Shown: positions 1 to 8,917 of the stretch, in pieces
Layout of the letters: every line of letters starts with the position of its first letter
How positions within the stretch are numbered: the stretch's first letter is position 1
DNA from: JAAYCI01 sp031549285
Lineage (GTDB): Bacteria > Bacillota > Clostridia > Oscillospirales > Ruminococcaceae
Length of the DNA: 64,000 bases
NCBI GenBank assembly: GCA_031549285.1
Contig: JAVBPZ010000015.1
Coordinates: 1-64,000, forward strand
Reading direction: 5' to 3'
Notes under the pieces: model-generated
Seen by the model: the letters and a program-made list of their open reading frames with translations, nothing else
What the model was told of the DNA's origin: nothing
Databases searched by the model: none
Position numbers and translations under genes: made by a program

Positions 1-260
1 GAAACGGCAAAACTGCTCTTTGTTAGCACATTGGTAACTGATAGCCGCTTTATTAACACAAAGGGCAAGGGCCTTACAGCTAAAGCAAAGGACTGTCCGA
101 CCACCGGCATAGCCGGTGGTGTTCTCGTGCTAAAGCACAAACCGTCAAGAAAGCCCCTGATGGTTTTACCCATCAGAGGCTTTCCTGCAACCAATCTTTT
201 TCCTGTTATGCAACAGCCCAACATCCCGGCGCCGGCTAAAAGCATCCACAATGTTTATTG
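1..260. repeat. Palindrome-rich non-coding segment at window edge
   Basis: No convincing gene is present between the window edge and ribF. The stretch holds a perfect 9-bp hairpin with a 3-base loop at 100-120 (arms ACCACCGGC/GCCGGTGGT), a small hairpin at 127-138 (GTGC/GCAC) and a longer stem-loop at 150-183. A short hairpin followed by further small palindromes resembles the ends of IS200/IS605 elements or the REP-like elements derived from them, but no transposase is visible, so this is a guess from shape only. Confidence 0.4.
150..183 (-). terminator. Probable terminator of the rimP-ribF operon
   Basis: A 14-bp stem with one G-T pair (arms at 150-163 and 170-183, 6-base loop) lies about 80 bases beyond the ribF stop. 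On the minus strand it ends in GGGGCTTTCTT, a moderate T-rich tail. It is the first strong hairpin after the operon. Confidence 0.6.
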
Positions 261-1175
261 CTATACTTCCCCAAAGTACGCCACCGCTTGCTGTGCCCAA
301 TGCTGCACCGCCGCGGCCAGCTCCTGCTCTGTGGAAAATTTCCGCACCGATGCGATGCGTGAAAAGAAACGAACCTTTGTGTTTTTACCGTACAAGTTCC
401 CGCTATATCCCGGCAGATATGTCTCGCAGGTCACGCTTTTTCCGCCCACCGTTGGCCGGGTACCATACCCTGTCACCGATGGCCAAACCTTGTCCCGCAG
501 CACCGTCTGGGTAATATATACCCCTTGTTCCGGTGGCTGCAGCCACGCCGGAAAAACCTGGTTTAACGTAGGGAACCCCAGCTTCCGGCCAATCCGTTTG
601 CCGTGCCGCACCGGCAGGTCAATTTCATACGGCCGGCCCAGCATGGCGTTTGCCGCCGTCAGGTCCCCCGCGCCCAGCGCTGCGCGTATCCGGCTGGAGC
701 TAACCACGTCCCCTTCATACAGGGCCAGCGGTACCACCGACAGCGCCATATCCCGCGCTTCGCACAACCGCCGCAACAGCCTCACATCCCCCGCGCGTCC
801 TTTCCCAAACGCAAAATCCTCCCCGCAAAACAGTGCCTTCGCCTTGTATCTTCCGCGCAGCATCTGCTCAAAAAACGCCTCCGGCGAGACATCACAAAAA
901 CTTTCAAATGGAGGCTCGAAACAATATTTCACACCTATTTCGGCCAACAGATCATGCTTCTGCCGTGGGGACTGCAGCAGTTTTCCCTTGTCCCCGGCCA
1001 GCCCCGCCCGTGAAAAAGTAAACACCGCCAGGTCCAGCCCGTGCTGCTGCGCATACTCCCGCGCCGCGTGTATCACCGCCGCATGGCCGATATGCACTCC
1101 GTCAAAAAAACCCATCGCCACGGCGGTTCCGGGCCCACTGCCAGGATACCCGCCCTTGTTTCGTACCACCTTCAC
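261..1175 (-). CDS. ribF: Bifunctional riboflavin kinase / FAD synthetase
   Basis: Converts riboflavin to FMN and FMN to FAD in the cytosol. The 304-residue length is normal for the family. The N-terminal adenylyltransferase half shows the nucleotidyl-transferase motif GFFDGVHIGH near residue 20 and an SSSRIR motif near residue 160. The C-terminal kinase half has GFPTLN and a CETYLPGYSGNLYG segment. The usual LR-x-E-x-KF motif near the end reads ASVRKF, a mild divergence. I prefer the GTG start at 1175, which follows GAGGGGACAAAG; an in-frame GTG at 1193 has no good ribosome site. It is the last gene of the rimP operon, after truB, as in many Firmicutes. Confidence 0.93.
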   Translation of the reverse strand: MKVVRNKGGYPGSGPGTAVAMGFFDGVHIGHAAVIHAAREYAQQHGLDLAVFTFSRAGLAGDKGKLLQSPRQKHDLLAEIGVKYCFEPPFESFCDVSPEAFFEQMLRGRYKAKALFCGEDFAFGKGRAGDVRLLRRLCEARDMALSVVPLALYEGDVVSSSRIRAALGAGDLTAANAMLGRPYEIDLPVRHGKRIGRKLGFPTLNQVFPAWLQPPEQGVYITQTVLRDKVWPSVTGYGTRPTVGGKSVTCETYLPGYSGNLYGKNTKVRFFSRIASVRKFSTEQELAAAVQHWAQQAVAYFGEV

Positions 1176-1265
1176 CTTTGTCCCCTCTTTCACCGGGCTT
1201 TGACAACCACTGATTCAAGCGCAGCGTGTGTTGCCCCATTCCATCATCGGTTACCGCGGGCATCC

Positions 1266-2132
1266 CTAATACAGCTTTTCCACACACAGCGTGGCATTTT
1301 CGCGCACCAGCACCACACCCACAAACTGCCCATCCACATAGGCGCGGTACCGCCCCGCGGGCCTGTTCTCACCGGAAACCGCAACACCATTCTGCAGCCG
1401 GGCAAACACCTGGCCATCCAGCGCCAGCACCGGCAACGGCAAAAAAACCTGCTCCACGCTCAGCACCAGTTCCTGCAGGCGCCCCGCGTCTTTTGCAGCC
1501 TGTATCTCTTCCAGCGTGTGCGCCTGGCCGATGCCAAACACCCCGGCACCGGTGCGGCGCAGCGCCGACAGTGTAGCCGGCACCGCCAGCTTTTTCCCCA
1601 GCTCCTCCGCCAGGGTGCGTATGTAGGTCCCTTTGGAACAGTGCACCTCTATCGTGTGCCTGTTTTCGCCCCCGGTTCCCAGATACCGTATATCAAATAT
1701 CTCTATCTCGCGCGCTTTTCTATCTACTGTTTGCCCTTCACGGGCGTATTTATACAGTGGTTTGCCCGCCACCTTTACGGCGGAATACAGCGGCGGCAGC
1801 TGGCTTTGCCGTCCCAGGAATGCCGGCACTATTTCCCGCACCGCTGCCTCGCTCACCTGCGCCTGGGCCTGCTCCAGCACATTGCCGGTCACGTCGCCAG
1901 TATCGGTGGCCAGCCCAAACAATACTTCAGCCACATAGGTTTTGTCCTGGCGCGGCTGGCGGTCCACCGCTTTTGCCGCGCGGTCCAAAAAAACAGGCAG
2001 CACACCGGTCGCCATAGGGTCCAGGGTGCCGCCGTGTCCTATCCGTTTTGTCGCGCAAATCCCGCGCAGTTTTGCCACCACATCAAACGAGGTAAACCCC
2101 GCAGGTTTGTCCACCACCAAAATTCCATTCAT
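1266..2132 (-). CDS. truB: tRNA pseudouridine(55) synthase TruB
   Basis: Makes pseudouridine 55 in the T-loop of tRNAs. The 288-residue protein begins NGILVVDKPAGFTSFD and has the catalytic-aspartate motif GGTLDPMATG near residue 40, followed by KTYVAEVLFG and a C-terminal PUA-like tail. The ATG at 2132 matches the usual family start; an in-frame GTG at 2147 would overlap the stop of the preceding phosphoesterase gene (GTGA overlap), so translational coupling is possible with either start. It lies between the nrnA-like gene and ribF. Confidence 0.94.
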   Translation of the reverse strand: MNGILVVDKPAGFTSFDVVAKLRGICATKRIGHGGTLDPMATGVLPVFLDRAAKAVDRQPRQDKTYVAEVLFGLATDTGDVTGNVLEQAQAQVSEAAVREIVPAFLGRQSQLPPLYSAVKVAGKPLYKYAREGQTVDRKAREIEIFDIRYLGTGGENRHTIEVHCSKGTYIRTLAEELGKKLAVPATLSALRRTGAGVFGIGQAHTLEEIQAAKDAGRLQELVLSVEQVFLPLPVLALDGQVFARLQNGVAVSGENRPAGRYRAYVDGQFVGVVLVRENATLCVEKLY

Positions 2133-2143
2133 GCCGGGTAGCC

Positions 2144-3112
2144 TCACTCTTCCCGCGGCGCCACCAGCGCTTTGCGTGTTTCCTCTAGAATAGCAGCCTT
2201 CGCGTTATCCAGGCCACCAATAATCTCGCACCCGGCGGCCTGTTTGTGCCCACCGCCGCCCAGGCCCGTCACAATATGGGTCGCATCAATACCCACCTTG
2301 GTGCGCACGCTTACCTTGTAGCTGCCGGACGCCTGCTGTCGCATGGTAATACCAACCACCACGCCCTCAATAGAACGTGGCAACGACGTAATTCCTTCCA
2401 AATCCGCCTCGTTGGCACCAATTTGTTCAATCTGTTCGCGGGTCAGCAAAATCAGCGCGCAGCGCCCGTCAAAATGATATTCCAGCGTAGACAACGCCAG
2501 CTGTTCCACCGCGATGCGCTGTTTCGAGCGGTTCTCAAACAACAGCTCGTTCAGCATTTTTATCTCTGCGCCCAGCTCTATCAAACGCGCCGCCACCACG
2601 TGCGTGCGCGCAGTGGTGTTGGCAAACCGGAAGCATCCGGTATCGGTGGAAACCCCAGTGTACAGGCAGTTTGCCATGCGTACATCCGGCTGAATCCCCA
2701 TCAACACCAGCAAATCATATATGATCTCGCAGGTAGCGGCGGCGGACGCGTCCAACAGCAGCTCCTGGGCATATCCACTGTTAGAGCTGTGGTGGTCGAT
2801 GCACAAATCTACCTTCTCCGCCCAGCGTGCGGCGCCGTCGCCAAACAGCTGGGTTCCGGCTATATCCACCGCCACAATAAACCGCGGCGTAAACTGTCCC
2901 ACAAACATTTCCAGTTCCATGTAATCGTACCGGTGATGGATGGTATCGCTGCAGAACACCGCCACGCTTTTCTCATAGCTGCGCAACGCCCAAAACAAAG
3001 CACCGGCGGCGCCAATGGTATCGCCGTCGGGGTTTTTGTGGCACAGAATCAAGATATCCTCCGCCTTTAAAAGGCGGCCGATCGCATCCGACATCTCTAT
3101 TTTTTCGCTCAT
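2144..3112 (-). CDS. nrnA: DHH/DHHA1 family phosphoesterase, NrnA-like
   Basis: A DHH-superfamily phosphodiesterase of 322 residues, the size of bacterial NrnA/oligoribonuclease enzymes that degrade nano-RNA and pAp and, in some members, cyclic dinucleotides. Visible motifs are NPDGDTIGAA near the start, the DHH triad in CIDHHSSNSG near residue 110, and the C-terminal DHHA1 glycine motif GLGGGGHKQAAG. The ATG at 3112 follows GGGAGGTGGCGC, while the frame upstream of it has no ribosome site, so the shorter start is used. Position between rbfA and truB is conserved in Firmicutes. The substrate cannot be told from sequence. Confidence 0.9.
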   Translation of the reverse strand: MSEKIEMSDAIGRLLKAEDILILCHKNPDGDTIGAAGALFWALRSYEKSVAVFCSDTIHHRYDYMELEMFVGQFTPRFIVAVDIAGTQLFGDGAARWAEKVDLCIDHHSSNSGYAQELLLDASAAATCEIIYDLLVLMGIQPDVRMANCLYTGVSTDTGCFRFANTTARTHVVAARLIELGAEIKMLNELLFENRSKQRIAVEQLALSTLEYHFDGRCALILLTREQIEQIGANEADLEGITSLPRSIEGVVVGITMRQQASGSYKVSVRTKVGIDATHIVTGLGGGGHKQAAGCEIIGGLDNAKAAILEETRKALVAPREE

Positions 3113-3228
3113 GCGCCACCTCCCGGAACCATACTTCGTCAACCCCCGCAGAAGAAATTCCCCACCGCGACGTTTCACGCCCATCTGCCCTCTTCCGACC
3201 GGCCGCAAAAAAACACCGCAAACCACCA

Positions 3229-3579
3229 CTAAAGGTCGTTCAATAGTTGGTTAATATGCGCCGCATATGCGGCTCCGTCATCCGCTATAAAGGAAAACTC
3301 CGGCGCGCGCCGGATATGCATGCGCGCCGCGACCTCGCTGCGCACGTGGCCCTTTGCTTTTTCCAGCGCGGCGGCCACCTCTTTGGCGCCGCCGCCCGGG
3401 CCCAGCATGCTCACATACACCTTGCAGCTGGACAAATCCGGCGCAGCCTCCACCCGGGTCACGGTAACCAGTCCCCCCTGCAACCGGGGGTCTTTCATCT
3501 CGCCAATAATCTTCACCAGCTCCCGTTTCAAATCTTCGTTCATGCGGGAGTTTGTCTTAGAAACAGGTTTTCTGGGCAT
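3229..3579 (-). CDS. rbfA: 30S ribosome-binding factor RbfA
   Basis: A cold-shock and ribosome-maturation factor that binds the 30S subunit near helix 1 of 16S rRNA. The 116-residue length is typical. The sequence contains the RbfA core: LKRELVKIIGEMKDPR near residue 16, VTVTRVEAAPDLSSCKVYVS around 40-60, and an RIAPEF-like motif (RRAPEFSF). The ATG follows AAAGGTGAGGCAAAGCC. It sits in the infB-rbfA-nrnA-truB run, 46 bases after infB. Confidence 0.93.
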   Translation of the reverse strand: MPRKPVSKTNSRMNEDLKRELVKIIGEMKDPRLQGGLVTVTRVEAAPDLSSCKVYVSMLGPGGGAKEVAAALEKAKGHVRSEVAARMHIRRAPEFSFIADDGAAYAAHINQLLNDL

Positions 3580-3625
3580 GGCTTTGCCTCACCTTTCACA
3601 GTGTTCGGCCTGCCGCAGCACGGCC

Positions 3626-6031
3626 TCAGTCGCGGTATTCTTCCAGAATAAACGCCTCGTAAATATCGCCTTCCTTAATATCCGCAAACTTATCCAGCGT
3701 AATGCCGCACTCGTAGCCGGTGGCCACTTCCTTCACGTCATCCTTAAACCGCTTCAGCGACGCAATTCCGTCCTCGGTAATCACGATGCCGTCGCGCACC
3801 ACACGAATTTTCGAGTTCCGGGTAACCTTGCCATCCTGCACATAACACCCGGCAATGGTGCCCACACTGGACACCTTGTACACCTGGCGCACCTCCACGC
3901 GGCCCTGCTCCACCTCGCGAATTTTCGGCGCCAACATGCCCTTCATAGCATCGGTCACGTCGTTGATAGCGTCGTAAATCACGCGGTACATGCGCATTTC
4001 CACCTCGTCCTGCGCCGCCTCCGCTTTGGCAATGAGATCCGGCCGCACGTTGAAGCCAATGATAATCGCACCCGAAGCATTCGCCAACATCACGTCGCTC
4101 TTGTTGATGGCGCCCACCCCGGAATGAATTACCTTCACGCGCACTTCTTCGTTGGATATTTTTTCCAGGCTCTGTTTCAGCGCCTCGGCGCTGCCCTGCA
4201 CGTCCGCTTTCACGATGATGGACAGCTGCTTCATTTCGCCCGCGGCAATCTGGCTGAACAGGTTGTCCAGCGTCACTTTGGTATAGCTGCCCAGGTGCTC
4301 CTCGCGCTTTTCAGCCTGGCGCCGGTCAGCCAGTTCTCTGGCCAGCCGCTCGTCCTCTACCGCGTCGAACAAATCGCCCGCCGCCGGCACATCGGTCAGG
4401 CCGGTAATCTCCACCGGGGTGGAGGGGCCCGCATGTTCCAGCAGGTTCCCGTCGGCGTCGCGCATGGTGCGCACACGGCCCACCGTGGTTCCGGCAATTA
4501 CCACGTCGCTCTGGTTCAGGGTGCCCTTTTGTACCAAAATGGTGGCCACCGGGCCCTGGCCTTTGTCCAGCCGCGCCTCTATCACCGTACCCTTGGCACG
4601 CCGGTCGGGGTTCGCCTGCAGTTCCATCACGTCGGCGGTCAGGTTAATCATTTCCAGCAGGTCGTCAATACCCTGCCCGGTAGCCGCCGATACCGGCACC
4701 ACCACCGTCTCGCCGCCCCATTCTTCCGGCACCAGCTCATATTCGGTCAGCTGCTGTTTAATCCGGTCGGGGTTCGCGGTTTCCTTGTCCATCTTGTTAA
4801 TGGCCACAATAATAGATACCCCGGCAGACTTCGCATGGTTGATCGATTCCACCGTCTGCGGCATAATCCCGTCGTCCGCCGCCACCACCAGCACCGCAAT
4901 ATCGGTCAGGTTCGCGCCGCGCGCACGCATGGAGGTAAACGCCTCGTGCCCGGGGGTATCCAGGAACGTAATGGGCTTGCCGTCTTTTTTTATCTGGTAC
5001 GCGCCAATATGCTGGGTAATGCCACCGGCTTCCCCTTCGCTTACCTTGCTGGCGCGAATCGCATCCAAAATAGACGTTTTACCGTGGTCTACGTGGCCCA
5101 TGACCACCACCACCGGCGGCCGTGGCTGCAGGTCTTCCGCCCGGTCCTCATCCACATCAAACAGGCGCTCTTCTATGGTCACATGCACTTCGTGCTCCAC
5201 CTTTGCGCCCAGTTCCTCTGCCACCAGGGTCGCGGTGTCAAAATCCACCATCTCCGACACACTGGCCATCACACCCAGGCCCATCAGCTTTTTTATCACC
5301 TGCGCCGAGTTCACCTTCAGCCGGCTGGCCAGCTCACCCACGGTAATCTCGTCCGGAATAGACACCTTCAGCTGCGCCTTGCGCGCTTTTTCCAGCTGAA
5401 TGCGCTGCAGGCGTTCCGCCTCGGTCTCGCGTTTCTTGGTAAACGGCGCCTGCCGGTTGCCAAATTTTCCGCCTTGGCGCAGTTTCTGGCGGTTTTGCTG
5501 GGGCTTGCGGCGGTTCTCCACTGTCTTCTGCGAGGCAAGATCGGTGTACTTTTCGTTGAACTTGTCCAGGTTCACGTCCACCGCGCGGGTCTCGATGGTA
5601 CGGGTCACCACCTCGCGTTTTGGCGCGGCGGGTTTGTCCGGATTCTCCGGTTTCAGTTCGCGTATACGGCCCAGGCCGTCCCGTTTTTTGGGCGGCTGCT
5701 GTTTGGCCACCGGACGCGCGGGCGCCGCCGGCTGCTTGGCCGGGCCTTTTTGGGCCTCTTGCGGCATTACCTGCGCCTTGTCCGTTTTTTCGGCAGGTTT
5801 TTCCACCGGCTTTTTGGGTGCCGGCGGCGGCGCGCTTGCCAAATACTCCTCAAAATTATCCACCTCCGCCCCGCGGGTATACCAGTCAAAGAGGTAGTCC
5901 AGCTCCTCTTCGCTTAAGGGGGTGGTGTGTTTCTTCATTTCGCCGTATTTGTCGTTCAGCAGGTCCAGTACCTGCTTGTTCTGAACGCCCAAATCCTTTG
6001 CAAAATCGCTAATTTTGTACTTAATGACCAA
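3626..6031 (-). CDS. infB: Translation initiation factor IF-2
   Basis: GTPase that brings initiator tRNA to the 30S subunit. The 801 residues include an N-terminal IF2_N domain (KISDFAKDLGVQNKQV), a basic, proline/alanine-rich linker to about residue 200, a second IF2_N domain (DEITVGELASRLKVNSAQVI), then the G domain with G1 GHVDHGKT, G3 DTPGHE and G4 NKMD, and the C-terminal domains. The frame opens with TTG (TTG-GTC-ATT) seven bases after GAGGAGGAACC; no closer ATG fits the conserved N-terminus, so a TTG start is called. It is central in the nusA operon. Confidence 0.96.
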   Translation of the reverse strand: MVIKYKISDFAKDLGVQNKQVLDLLNDKYGEMKKHTTPLSEEELDYLFDWYTRGAEVDNFEEYLASAPPPAPKKPVEKPAEKTDKAQVMPQEAQKGPAKQPAAPARPVAKQQPPKKRDGLGRIRELKPENPDKPAAPKREVVTRTIETRAVDVNLDKFNEKYTDLASQKTVENRRKPQQNRQKLRQGGKFGNRQAPFTKKRETEAERLQRIQLEKARKAQLKVSIPDEITVGELASRLKVNSAQVIKKLMGLGVMASVSEMVDFDTATLVAEELGAKVEHEVHVTIEERLFDVDEDRAEDLQPRPPVVVVMGHVDHGKTSILDAIRASKVSEGEAGGITQHIGAYQIKKDGKPITFLDTPGHEAFTSMRARGANLTDIAVLVVAADDGIMPQTVESINHAKSAGVSIIVAINKMDKETANPDRIKQQLTEYELVPEEWGGETVVVPVSAATGQGIDDLLEMINLTADVMELQANPDRRAKGTVIEARLDKGQGPVATILVQKGTLNQSDVVIAGTTVGRVRTMRDADGNLLEHAGPSTPVEITGLTDVPAAGDLFDAVEDERLARELADRRQAEKREEHLGSYTKVTLDNLFSQIAAGEMKQLSIIVKADVQGSAEALKQSLEKISNEEVRVKVIHSGVGAINKSDVMLANASGAIIIGFNVRPDLIAKAEAAQDEVEMRMYRVIYDAINDVTDAMKGMLAPKIREVEQGRVEVRQVYKVSSVGTIAGCYVQDGKVTRNSKIRVVRDGIVITEDGIASLKRFKDDVKEVATGYECGITLDKFADIKEGDIYEAFILEEYRD

Positions 6032-6114
6032 ACCGGTTCCTCCTCGTCCGGGGTAGGGTTTTCCCGCCGCCGGCGTTTTCTTTCTCTGGTGTTTGCTTGT
6101 GTCCCTATATATTT

Positions 6115-6546
6115 TCAGGGCGTTTCCGGGTATCGTTCGGCGGTATCGTGCACCGCCGCATCCGCGCCCACATTCGCCTCGTTCTTGCCCTTTTCTTCAT
6201 TTCCTGTCCATTCCTGCAGCGCCTTTTGGCATACCTGCGCCAGCCCCGCGTCGGACACGGCCAGCACCCCGGCCGCCTTGCGCACCACCATCGCCAGCTG
6301 CACCTGTGTATACGGCAGCTTTGCAGTTTTGCATTCCCCGCCGCAGGCATTCATCACGCGCTTCTCGGTCGCGGCGGACACATCCTGTGCCAGCAGCACC
6401 AGCTGCGCATCGCCCCGCAGCACCGCGGCCAGAACGGTGTCGAACCCCACCGCCAGCTTACCGGCCTTTCGGCACAGGGAGATGGCACCCAACAGCTTAT
6501 CCGTTCTTTTCACCCGCCTTTTGTACCAATTCATAACCAAGAGCAT
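6115..6546 (-). CDS. ylxQ: L7Ae-family RNA-binding protein YlxQ
   Basis: A small protein of the ribosomal L7Ae/L30e/Gadd45 fold, expected to bind kink-turn RNA. The motif GAISLCRKAGKLAVGFDTV near residue 20 and the following alternating hydrophobic pattern (LVLLAQDVSAATEKRV) are typical. After the core of about 100 residues there is an acidic, low-complexity tail (EEKGKNEANVGADAAVHD) not usual for the family. The start is uncertain: neither ATG 6546 nor ATG 6534 has a clear ribosome site, which suggests coupling to ylxR 21 bases upstream. Its place between ylxR and infB is conserved. Confidence 0.88.
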   Translation of the reverse strand: MLLVMNWYKRRVKRTDKLLGAISLCRKAGKLAVGFDTVLAAVLRGDAQLVLLAQDVSAATEKRVMNACGGECKTAKLPYTQVQLAMVVRKAAGVLAVSDAGLAQVCQKALQEWTGNEEKGKNEANVGADAAVHDTAERYPETP

Positions 6547-6567
6547 TTCGCCGGTATACTGGATGCG

Positions 6568-6846
6568 TTATGTTTGGTCCATCTTCTCCGCAATCTCCGC
6601 CTCCAGCTTCACATACACTTCCTCTGGCACCTGCGCCGCAAACGCGCGCTCCAGGCTTTTTTTCTTGCGCGCTTTTGCCAGGCATGCGGCGTCGGCACAC
6701 AGATAGGCGCCGCGCCCCGCTTTGCGGCCGGTCACGTCAAAGGAGATTTCCCCCTCGGCGGTGCGCACCACACGGTTCAATTCCTTCTTCGGTTTTCCGG
6801 CCCCACACCCCACACAGTGGCGAATGGGAATCTTTTTGGTTCCCAC
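6568..6846 (-). CDS. ylxR: YlxR family RNA-binding protein (RnpM-like)
   Basis: A small basic protein of 92 residues. It shows the family signature PIRHCVGCGAGKPKKEL near the N-terminus and GRKAGRGAYLC in the middle. In Bacillus the family member has been linked to RNase P modulation and renamed RnpM; that assignment is family knowledge, not seen here. The GTG at 6846 follows AAGGAGG with normal spacing, whereas the GTG at 6852 would lie only two bases from it. It is co-transcribed between nusA and ylxQ. Confidence 0.9.
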   Translation of the reverse strand: MGTKKIPIRHCVGCGAGKPKKELNRVVRTAEGEISFDVTGRKAGRGAYLCADAACLAKARKKKSLERAFAAQVPEEVYVKLEAEIAEKMDQT

Positions 6847-6907
6847 CGGCACGCCTCCTTATCCAAACAGTATGGATGCTTTCTTCCATACTATCAGAAG
6901 CCCCAAA

Positions 6908-7996
6908 TCAGGCTTCCTCTTCCACGGTTTCCTCTTCGGCCTCTTCCTCGCCGTAATAGCCGCTCTCCGGCCGGATGTCAATGTTATACCCCGTCAGGCG
7001 GGCGCACAAACGGGCGTTCTGTCCTTTGTTGCCAATCGCCAGCGACAGCTGGTTGTCCGGCACCGTCACACGGCAGCTTTTGGTTTCGCCATCCAATATC
7101 TCTACATCCACCACGGTGGCGGGGCTCAGCGCCGCGGCAACAAACTCCGCCGGGTCCTCGCTCCACAGCACCACGTCTATTTTCTCGCCGCCCAGCTCTT
7201 CCACAATGTTCGCCACGCGGGAACCATGTGCGCCAATGCACGCACCGCGCGGGTCCACGTTCGCGTCCTTGCTCCAAACTGCCAGTTTTGTCCGCTGGCC
7301 GGCCTCCCGCGCAATCGCCTTTATCTCCACCGTGCCGTCAAACACCTCCGGCACTTCCATCTCAAACAATCGCTTCACCAGCCCCGGGTGTGTGCGGCTA
7401 ATCATCACGCGCGGGCCACGCTCGGTCACCGCCACGTCCACCACATACACCTTCACACGTTCGCCTTCGCGCAGCACCTCGCCCGGCACCTGCTCATTGC
7501 GCGGCAAAATCGCCTCGTTTTTGCCAATTTCCAGCGCCACCACACCGCGCACCGGGTCCACGCGGGTTACCAGCGCAGTCACAATCTCGTGGCTCTTGGA
7601 CTGCATCTCGGTATACATTTGGCTGCGCTCCGCCTCGCGAATCCCCTGGCGGATCACATGTTTTGCCGTCTGCGCAGCAATGCGGCCAAAATCGGTGGTC
7701 TGCAGCACCGTTTCCACCTGGTCGCCCACCTTGTATTTTTTCTTTATCTTTTTCGCGTCCTCCAGCGAAATTTGCGTGTGGGGGTTCTCCACTTCTTCCA
7801 CCACATCCTGCAAAAGCTTCACTTCAAACGCGCCGCTCTCGGGGTCCATTACGATGGAAACGTTTTCCTCTTCCACCTCATAGTCCTTGCGCACCGCAAT
7901 CGCAATAGCGTTCTTCACCTTCTCCAGCAGGTACTCCGCCGAAATTCCACGCTCTTTTTCCAGCATCTCCAGTGCGCCAAACAGTTCCTCGTTCAT
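6908..7996 (-). CDS. nusA: Transcription termination/antitermination factor NusA
   Basis: RNA polymerase-associated factor controlling pausing, termination and antitermination. The 362 residues contain the N-terminal polymerase-binding domain (MNEELFGALEMLEKERGIS), an S1 domain around 130-200, and two KH domains with DPRGACIGAHGSRV and LAIGNKGQNARLCARLTG. It ends in a strongly acidic tail rich in Glu (about 12 of the last 17 residues). The ATG at 7996 follows AAGAGGAATGAC; an ATG eight codons upstream lacks a ribosome site. It is the second gene of the operon after rimP. Confidence 0.95.
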   Translation of the reverse strand: MNEELFGALEMLEKERGISAEYLLEKVKNAIAIAVRKDYEVEEENVSIVMDPESGAFEVKLLQDVVEEVENPHTQISLEDAKKIKKKYKVGDQVETVLQTTDFGRIAAQTAKHVIRQGIREAERSQMYTEMQSKSHEIVTALVTRVDPVRGVVALEIGKNEAILPRNEQVPGEVLREGERVKVYVVDVAVTERGPRVMISRTHPGLVKRLFEMEVPEVFDGTVEIKAIAREAGQRTKLAVWSKDANVDPRGACIGAHGSRVANIVEELGGEKIDVVLWSEDPAEFVAAALSPATVVDVEILDGETKSCRVTVPDNQLSLAIGNKGQNARLCARLTGYNIDIRPESGYYGEEEAEEETVEEEA

Positions 7997-8141
7997 GTCA
8001 TTCCTCTTCCGTTCTGCCATATTCCGGCTTACTATTTTACTTTCTATTTACCGCCTGCCGCCTTTTCAAAAAACCGGGCGGATATTTCCCTTTTGCCGCG
8101 GGCACCGTGCCGTATCCTCTTTTTCAGAATCGCCCAGCCCC

Positions 8142-8636
8142 TCAACCACCCGTGCCAAACAAATTCTCGTCGTCACACAGCTTCCAATAGCTGGCCTTTT
8201 TTATTTCCACAGCCTCTTCCCCGGCATCGGTGTCCAGCACCACCACATCGTCTGCAACCTGCTTTAATATCCCCGCTATCTCCCGCCGTCCCTGTTCGTC
8301 GGGGCGTATCAGGTGTGCCGCCACTTTTTTGCCCTGTGCCGCGACGAAATGCGCAGGTTTCGTCAGCTTGCGGCCCAGGCCCGGGCTGCCCACCTCCAAA
8401 ATATAGCTCTCGCTGATGGGATCCGCCGCATCCAGCAGCGGGTCTATCGCCCGGCTGGCTTTTTCGCAGGTATCGGTATCCAGCGGCTCGTTCCGGTCAA
8501 TAAAGATACGCAGGTACCATTCCGGCCCTTCTTTTTCAAACCGGACGTCCCACAACCGCAGGCCCATCCCTTCCACCACCGGGCGCACCAGTTGTTCCAC
8601 CTGTGCGGCTACGTTGCCGCCGCTACCTTTTGCCAT
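8142..8636 (-). CDS. rimP: Ribosome maturation factor RimP
   Basis: A 30S subunit assembly factor, first gene of the operon. The 164 residues show the two-domain RimP pattern: GMGLRLWDVRFEKEGPEWYLRIFID near residues 25-50, CEKASRAIDPLLD, and the junction motif YILEVGSPGLGRKL. The ATG at 8636 follows GGAGGGCATTG. There are 145 bases between its stop and nusA, with no obvious terminator, so read-through into the operon is expected. Confidence 0.93.
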   Translation of the reverse strand: MAKGSGGNVAAQVEQLVRPVVEGMGLRLWDVRFEKEGPEWYLRIFIDRNEPLDTDTCEKASRAIDPLLDAADPISESYILEVGSPGLGRKLTKPAHFVAAQGKKVAAHLIRPDEQGRREIAGILKQVADDVVVLDTDAGEEAVEIKKASYWKLCDDENLFGTGG

Positions 8637-8766
8637 CAATGCCCTCCAAAAATTGCGCGCATCTGCTGAATATCATATACTGCCGCGTACCCGCCATCCC
8701 ATTACGGAACCCCAAAAGACACCGCCGGGCCAGCACGCACACAGGCACAAAATAGCCTATACACGG

Positions 8767-8795
8767 CGAAAGAGCGGGCTTTGCCCACTCTTTCG
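8767..8795. terminator. Stem-loop between M29 peptidase and rimP
   Basis: Arms of 13 bases (8767-8779 and 8783-8795) with one G-T pair and a 3-base loop. There is no T-run on either side, so it may be a weak or factor-assisted terminator for the upstream aminopeptidase gene rather than a classical intrinsic one. Confidence 0.45.
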
Positions 8796-8917
8796 CGTTG
8801 GTTTCGTACAACAGGATTATACCATACCCACCCGGCGGATGCAAGTGTTTTGCGCAGCCACAGTGGGTTTACACTTGGCCTGCCGCCAATATCCAAACCA
8901 TCCCGGTGCTGTTCGCC

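Noticed and set aside
3320..5917. Very long open frame opposite infB
   Set aside because: It is antisense to a clear IF-2 gene, His/Arg/Phe-rich as expected from the complement of GC-rich codons, and has no ribosome site.
6722..8416. Long plus-strand open frame opposite nusA and rimP
   Set aside because: Shadow frame of GC-rich coding DNA; nusA and rimP on the other strand have all family motifs.
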